This document shows, piece after piece, positions 25,002-29,314 of a stretch of DNA of 29,314 bases. Numbering within the stretch: the first letter of the stretch is position 1; each line of letters begins with the position of its first letter. The notes under the pieces are model-generated. The model saw only the letters and a program-made list of their open reading frames with translations. It did no database searches and was not told the DNA's origin. Made by a program: the position numbers and the translations under genes. This DNA is from Bacilli bacterium (GTDB lineage: Bacteria > Bacillota_I > Bacilli_A > RFN20 > CAG-826), in assembly GCA_016298185.1 (NCBI GenBank), contig JAEDDA010000014.1:1-29314 (forward strand). Direction: 5' to 3'.

Positions 25002-26140
25002 TATTTAAGCTCCTTAATAATATTTTCAAGTACCGAGATAAATTCTTTAATTTCATCTAGGCTATTTTCATAAGAAAGAGAAACACGAACTGTATTATGA
25101 GCAAGATTATCGCTCTTGCCTAATGCTTTAACAACATAGCTAATAGGTTCTTCTTTTGCGTGGCATGCACTAACACTAGAAACCATAATTCCACGTGATG
25201 ATAAAGCTTCCACAACGACACTAGCCTTCTTGGTTAATGTTGAGAAGTTAATGATATAAGGATTATCGAAACTGTTTAGTTCGTATAAGTCATTTCTTGA
25301 TGCAATATAATTCTTCAAAAACGCTGCAATTTCGCTAATTTTTACGTAATTCTCGCGTATTTTGCTATTTTCTAATCTAATTGCCTTGGCTAAAGAAACC
25401 GCTAAAGCAACATCGTTTGTCCCACTTCTAAGATTGTTTTCTTGCCCTCCACCAGAAAGCAATGGAAGGAGTTCAATCTTCTTTCTTTTTATTAAAGCGC
25501 CACTGCTATTTAATCCATGAATTTTATGCCCTGAGAAAGAGAACATATCTAATTCGTTATATGGAAGTTCAATTTTTCCCAAGCCTTGTGTGACATCACT
25601 ATGGAAGGCAATTAAAGGATAAGATTTTAATAAGTTAGCAATCTCATGAAGAGGATTAATTGAACCCACTTCATTATTGACCGCCATGATAGAAACAAGG
25701 ATCGTATCCTTTCTAATCGCAGCCTTTAAATCATTAACATCCACTACACCATTTTTATTAACTGGAAGATAAGTAACTTCCAATCCAAAGTATTGTTCGA
25801 GTTGTTTAAATGCTTCCAAAACAGCGGGGTGTTCAATGTTTGTGGTAATTAAATGTTTGCCTCTATTTTGGTGTTTTAAAGCATAGCCTTTGATGGCTAA
25901 ATTATTTGCTTCTGTCGCACCACTAGTGAACACTAATTCGTGGTCTCTAACACCAAGAGTGTTGAGTATTTGTTCTCTGGCTTTTTCTAATAAACGAGAG
26001 GCTTCTTGACCTGGGATATGAATAGATCCAGGGTTAGCAAAATAAAGGTTCTTGGTTTTGTTAAAAGAGTCAAGAACCTCAGGATTTACTTTTGTGGTAG
26101 CGGCGTTATCTAAGTAGATGATTCTATTTGCCACTATCAT
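25001..26140 (-). CDS. Cysteine desulfurase, NifS/IscS family (NifZ-like)
   Basis: A PLP enzyme that removes sulfur from cysteine and passes the persulfide to acceptors. Visible features are YLDNAATT at the N-terminus, TSGATEANNLAI, the IEHPAV histidine, SFSGHKIHG with the PLP lysine, RSGTND, and the catalytic-cysteine loop VSACHAKEEP. Length 379 aa is normal. It overlaps thiI by one base, so thiI is the likely acceptor, as NifZ-ThiI in Bacillus subtilis. The frame opens at an ATG at 26140, but the AGAAGG site is only 2 bases from it. A GTG at 26134, 8 bases from that site, may be the true start. The gene overlaps the end of ezrA. Confidence 0.93.
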   Translation of the reverse strand: MIVANRIIYLDNAATTKVNPEVLDSFNKTKNLYFANPGSIHIPGQEASRLLEKAREQILNTLGVRDHELVFTSGATEANNLAIKGYALKHQNRGKHLITTNIEHPAVLEAFKQLEQYFGLEVTYLPVNKNGVVDVNDLKAAIRKDTILVSIMAVNNEVGSINPLHEIANLLKSYPLIAFHSDVTQGLGKIELPYNELDMFSFSGHKIHGLNSSGALIKRKKIELLPLLSGGGQENNLRSGTNDVALAVSLAKAIRLENSKIRENYVKISEIAAFLKNYIASRNDLYELNSFDNPYIINFSTLTKKASVVVEALSSRGIMVSSVSACHAKEEPISYVVKALGKSDNLAHNTVRVSLSYENSLDEIKEFISVLENIIKELK

Positions 26141-27857
26141 TACCTTCTTCTACATGCATACGGCGGTAGATGCCATTTGCATCGTGATATACTTTAACGA
26201 ATTCACCTTCAAAGAATGACTTCTCTAAGACGCATAATTGTTGGTGAACATCCATTTGATGATTGCGATCTCTATTCGCGTACACGATAGCGGATTCCGC
26301 TAATTGTTCTTCACGTAATTTATTTTCCACATCATCAAACAAGTCATTTGCGGTTGTCTTTAATTGTTCCACTTTATCATTGATATAAACGACATCAATT
26401 GGTTGCACCTTAAGGTGTTTATCAATATCGTTAAGCATTTCATAGCAAGTTTCTGCTTGAGCTCTATATTGTTCAGTAAATGATTGAATACCAATTTCAC
26501 GTAAGATAGCTTCGCTTTGCTTGCAGCGATAGTAATAAACAAACACTAAAGAATATGCTTCTTCACATGACGTTCTTAAAGATTCAATGTATGTTTTGAA
26601 GTCGCTTAAACTCTTATCAGCGACATCATAGTCCGCTTGTAAATCTTCGAGTTTCTTACGAAGGATAGAATATGGTTGCTTTGTTCCGCTGTGGATGAAG
26701 TTATCAAGAGTTCTCTTACTTCCGCCCATTTTAGTCATAACTTCTTTTAATTCTTCGATATGTTGTTTTTGTTCATCGGAAATGATGTAAATCTTTTCTA
26801 CTTCTGGTAATAAAGAACAAACCTTTAAGAATTCTTTTTCTAAGTTAATTGCAGCTTTATATAATTTGTCTGCGGCTTCTTCGAAGATGGTTTTGTCATC
26901 AACTTCGACATTTAAAGAAGATCTCATTTGTTCAATTTCATCTTGAATCTTATTTATCTTTTCCATCGCACCAGCGGTTTGGAGATTAATGAGTTGTTTC
27001 TTTAATGCTTCTATAGTGACATTCCATTCATCGACTTTATGACGGAAGGAAAGGTTGAATAATGGGACACCTTTCTTCTCCACTGCTACATATTCGTTAT
27101 TTAAAGACTCAATCTTTTCAGGTAAGACAGATTGAATCATAATGCATAAATTTGGTAATTGAGATAACGCGGTTTCTAAAGCGGCAATGACTTTAGTGAT
27201 TGTGGGAAGTAATTCATTCGCTTCTTCATATTCCGCAGTTTCAATGTGTTCTTCAAATTCAACGAAGGAAGTATCTAATTTTTCAAAGACTTTATTAAAT
27301 GATCCAGCAACGAGTTCTAAGTCATTCGCATTGGAATAGAAGATTTGTTTCACTCTACGATAGTTTTCTTTGAGTTTTAAGATGGCTTGTCTAGCTTCTT
27401 CTTCTGGTTTGATTATTTCATATAATTCCGCATCAAGGGTATTCACAGATTCTTCAAAAATAGCAATTGCTCTTTTTGCATCGCTAATAACGGTCTTGAT
27501 GTTCTTATATTGTCCAGAAGCCACTAAAGAATTAAGTTGTTTAATCATAGATTCAGCGAACTTATCATCATTATCAAAAACTTCTTTGAACTTCTTGGAA
27601 TAGATATTGTACTTTTCAACATAAAGGAGATTGGTTCTGGAAACGATTTCTAAGTGATGAATATATTGTGTGTCTTGACCCACCAAAAGGGCGTCGAAAT
27701 AAGAATACTTTCTTTCTAATTCTCTGATTTGTTTTTTCACTGCATTGCGTGAAAAGACAAAGATGTAAAGCAAGACACCCAAAGCCACAAGCACTGCGAC
27801 AATGCCGATGACAATGAATATGATTGCAATTTGTTGACCTGATACTAATATATTCAT
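26124..27857 (-). CDS. ezrA: Septation ring formation regulator EzrA
   Basis: EzrA is a membrane protein of Firmicutes that binds FtsZ and restrains Z-ring assembly while linking division to cell-wall synthesis. The 577-aa length fits (Bacillus EzrA about 562 aa). A single N-terminal membrane segment (about residues 10-35, IAIIFIVIGIVAVLVALGVL) has a short outer end. It is followed by a long helical, charged, spectrin-like cytoplasmic part with regularly spaced Leu/Ile, low in Gly and Pro. AGGAGAGAG precedes the ATG. It is the first gene of ezrA-desulfurase-thiI, an order also known near ezrA in Bacillus subtilis. Overall identity rests on topology, length and synteny rather than a catalytic motif. 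Confidence 0.85.
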   Translation of the reverse strand: MNILVSGQQIAIIFIVIGIVAVLVALGVLLYIFVFSRNAVKKQIRELERKYSYFDALLVGQDTQYIHHLEIVSRTNLLYVEKYNIYSKKFKEVFDNDDKFAESMIKQLNSLVASGQYKNIKTVISDAKRAIAIFEESVNTLDAELYEIIKPEEEARQAILKLKENYRRVKQIFYSNANDLELVAGSFNKVFEKLDTSFVEFEEHIETAEYEEANELLPTITKVIAALETALSQLPNLCIMIQSVLPEKIESLNNEYVAVEKKGVPLFNLSFRHKVDEWNVTIEALKKQLINLQTAGAMEKINKIQDEIEQMRSSLNVEVDDKTIFEEAADKLYKAAINLEKEFLKVCSLLPEVEKIYIISDEQKQHIEELKEVMTKMGGSKRTLDNFIHSGTKQPYSILRKKLEDLQADYDVADKSLSDFKTYIESLRTSCEEAYSLVFVYYYRCKQSEAILREIGIQSFTEQYRAQAETCYEMLNDIDKHLKVQPIDVVYINDKVEQLKTTANDLFDDVENKLREEQLAESAIVYANRDRNHQMDVHQQLCVLEKSFFEGEFVKVYHDANGIYRRMHVEEGNDSGK

Positions 27858-28034
27858 AACTCTCTCCTATTGTATTTTTATATTTGAAACTACATTAAAA
27901 AATGTAAGTCGATATATGGCTTGATAATATTGTATAGTTTGTAAATCAATTTTTTAAGGAGTTTTTTAGCAAATTCTTTTTTGTTTTAATTATATTAACT
28001 TGTTTTTGAAGAAAATTGATTATTCTATGTGAAC

Positions 28035-29314
28035 TTACTCGGCAATTGAATTACCGAGCATTTTGGTCATGAATTGATTTATTAACGCGATCAATTCATC
28101 TCCTGTTGGGTAGTTCCTACCCGATATCCCTACATTACCAGCCTTGCCATTCCAATTAACATAATCTTCATTCAAGAACTGGTCTGTGACAGGAATATAT
28201 TTTTTAGAAGGATTAGACAATCCTGCTTTAGGCATTAAGAAATTATCATTATTATTTTGCCTATAAATTCTCATAATGTTATAAGCACCAACTATATCAG
28301 CGTTATAAACGTTGCTATATTCTTTAAATAAACCTCTATAAACCCTATTGCTTTTATTTGCAAATTCTTTACAAACATTAAGACTATTAGGGGAACAAGA
28401 AGACGAATAAGCTTCTTTGACTTTAATTAATTCAATGCCAACTAGTTTCAACTTATAATCTAGTAGTTTATAGATCTTTGAAAAGTTGATAGCCCTTACA
28501 TTCTGATTGAAGCGGTGCTTTTCTTTGTTATTAGCAAACTTTTTATTCGTTTCTAATAATCCCTTTAAATCACCGATTATTACTTTTGAGACATCATGGG
28601 ATAAACAATAATCAGCAATTGTCCTTGTAGCTCTATGTAAAGTTAGCTTAATTCTTTTATTCTTCATATCATATAAATGCTTTATCCTCTTTGTTGTCTC
28701 TCCTTTCTTATGAGCGGGATAGCATTTATCAAAAAGTGATTGATAATAAGCAATCTTTTTTGAGAAATAGTAATTGGTATTTAAAAGAGAATGACCCGAG
28801 ACAATAAAAGAAGAACCGTTATTGTCATAAACTGAAAGCAGGTTTTTAACTCCAATATCAATGCTTATATAGTGCTTATTATCTTCGACTTGCTTTTTAA
28901 TATCTTTTTCATATGTCACATAGACTATGTATCTATCTTTATCGATGTATGAAAACTCAATTTGTTTAATATTATCAAAATGTCTTTTTAACTTGATGTA
29001 GAAGAAGTTATCGTTGATTTGATATTTATTGTTAAGGTGTTCTTTGAGCCTTTTAGGAATAGAAAAACGAATCTTATCATCAATAACTTTGAAACCACAT
29101 ATTAGATAATTAATGTTCATATGGTAACCATCTTTCTTATAGTAAGGCGATTGTGGCTCGTTTTTGTTGTCTTCGATAGACACATCTTTATTTTTCTTCA
29201 CCCATTTACTACGAAGCGTTAAGTATGACTTCCATGAACGATCTAAGATAGCTAATACTTCTTGACTAGTTTGACTAGGTAAAGACTTATACCAGATATT
29301 ATCTTTCAATCTTT
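28035..29314 (-). CDS. TnpB/OrfB-like RNA-guided nuclease family protein, 5' end beyond the window
   Basis: The frame stays open to the window edge. The Met-like start at 29309 is only a TTG, and the visible N-terminus corresponds to an internal part of TnpB (WYKSLPSQTSQEVL), so perhaps 50 or more residues are missing. Numbering visible residues from that TTG, RuvC I is SIDIGVKNL (Asp151) and RuvC III is NADIVGAYNI (Asp338). The usual RuvC II Glu of the EDL motif is replaced: the segment reads VIIGDLKG (246-248 GDL). A Glu at 299 (KEAYSSSCS) may serve instead, as in TnpB groups with a rearranged site. The zinc ribbon is eroded: only Cys305 and Cys313 remain, and the second CxxC pair is absent. 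No TnpA is visible. The reading frame is intact, so the protein may be active. Confidence 0.8.
   Translation of the reverse strand, partial: RLKDNIWYKSLPSQTSQEVLAILDRSWKSYLTLRSKWVKKNKDVSIEDNKNEPQSPYYKKDGYHMNINYLICGFKVIDDKIRFSIPKRLKEHLNNKYQINDNFFYIKLKRHFDNIKQIEFSYIDKDRYIVYVTYEKDIKKQVEDNKHYISIDIGVKNLLSVYDNNGSSFIVSGHSLLNTNYYFSKKIAYYQSLFDKCYPAHKKGETTKRIKHLYDMKNKRIKLTLHRATRTIADYCLSHDVSKVIIGDLKGLLETNKKFANNKEKHRFNQNVRAINFSKIYKLLDYKLKLVGIELIKVKEAYSSSCSPNSLNVCKEFANKSNRVYRGLFKEYSNVYNADIVGAYNIMRIYRQNNNDNFLMPKAGLSNPSKKYIPVTDQFLNEDYVNWNGKAGNVGISGRNYPTGDELIALINQFMTKMLGNSIAE
28038..28122 (-). repeat. Three hairpins at the 3' end of the TnpB-like gene (candidate omega-RNA region)
   Basis: In the last 90 bases of the gene, three inverted repeats follow each other: GGGTAG/CTACCC (28108-28122, 3-base loop), GAATTGAT/ATCAATTC (28071-28097, 11-base loop) and CTCGGTAATT/AATTGCCGAG (28038-28058, one G-T). 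In IS200/IS605-like elements the guide RNA overlaps the 3' end of tnpB and the right element end, where such folds are expected. Confidence 0.5.

Noticed and set aside
27858..28034. Left part of a mobile element or target-site duplication beside the TnpB-like gene
   Set aside because: No terminal repeats or duplicated target could be found; the other end lies outside the window.

Overview
The window is AT-rich bacterial DNA from the Bacilli side of the Firmicutes. It encodes the Gram-positive primosome pair DnaB/DnaI, EzrA, a short DnaE replicase, a ThiI without the rhodanese domain, and an L20-type leader in front of infC-rpmI-rplT. Gene density, short spacers and a carbohydrate-active surface locus suggest an uncultured, probably gut-associated, small-genome lineage near the Erysipelotrichales/Mollicutes. 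That placement is inference. The standard code reads well: Trp is TGG throughout. None of the 21 genes ends in TGA (16 TAA, 5 TAG).

Layout. (1) 63-987, minus strand: a ThiS-like sulfur carrier followed by a ThiF/MoeB-like E1 that lacks the usual zinc cysteines. (2) 1068-7342, minus strand: an accessory starch-use locus with a small lipoprotein, a CBM41-GH13 amylase lipoprotein and a large membrane-anchored protein with starch-binding-like modules. (3) 7686-9890, plus: ackA and a DHH phosphoesterase (nrnA). (4) 9965-17045, plus: dnaE, polA and a fused mutM-coaE gene, tightly packed. (5) 17017-19189, minus: dnaB-dnaI, convergent with mutM-coaE. Their promoter region carries four DnaA-box-like sites, and a terminator-like hairpin lies inside the opposing coaE coding sequence. 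(6) 19512-22321, plus: pfkA and a thrS without most of the TGS domain. (7) 22364-23722, plus: promoter, L20-type leader with attenuator, infC with an apparent AUC start, rpmI, rplT and a terminator. (8) 23731-27857, minus: ezrA, a NifS/IscS-type cysteine desulfurase and thiI. (9) 28035-29314, minus: a TnpB/OrfB-like gene cut by the window edge, with three hairpins at its 3' end.

The block ackA-nrnA-dnaE-pfkA-polA-mutM-coaE-dnaB-dnaI-thrS-infC-rpmI-rplT plus ezrA-nifZ-thiI uses genes that, from memory, all lie in one broad region of the Bacillus subtilis chromosome. The core of this window therefore looks like a condensed and shuffled version of an ancestral neighbourhood. The amylase locus and the TnpB-like gene are accessory additions.

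The observations most worth pursuing are the DnaA-box array at dnaBI, the Fpg-CoaE fusion, the apparently leaderless dnaE and thiS, the Arg in the DnaI Walker A motif, the infC leader with a non-AUG start, the convergent terminator inside coaE, and the unusual TnpB-like protein with its structured 3' end.
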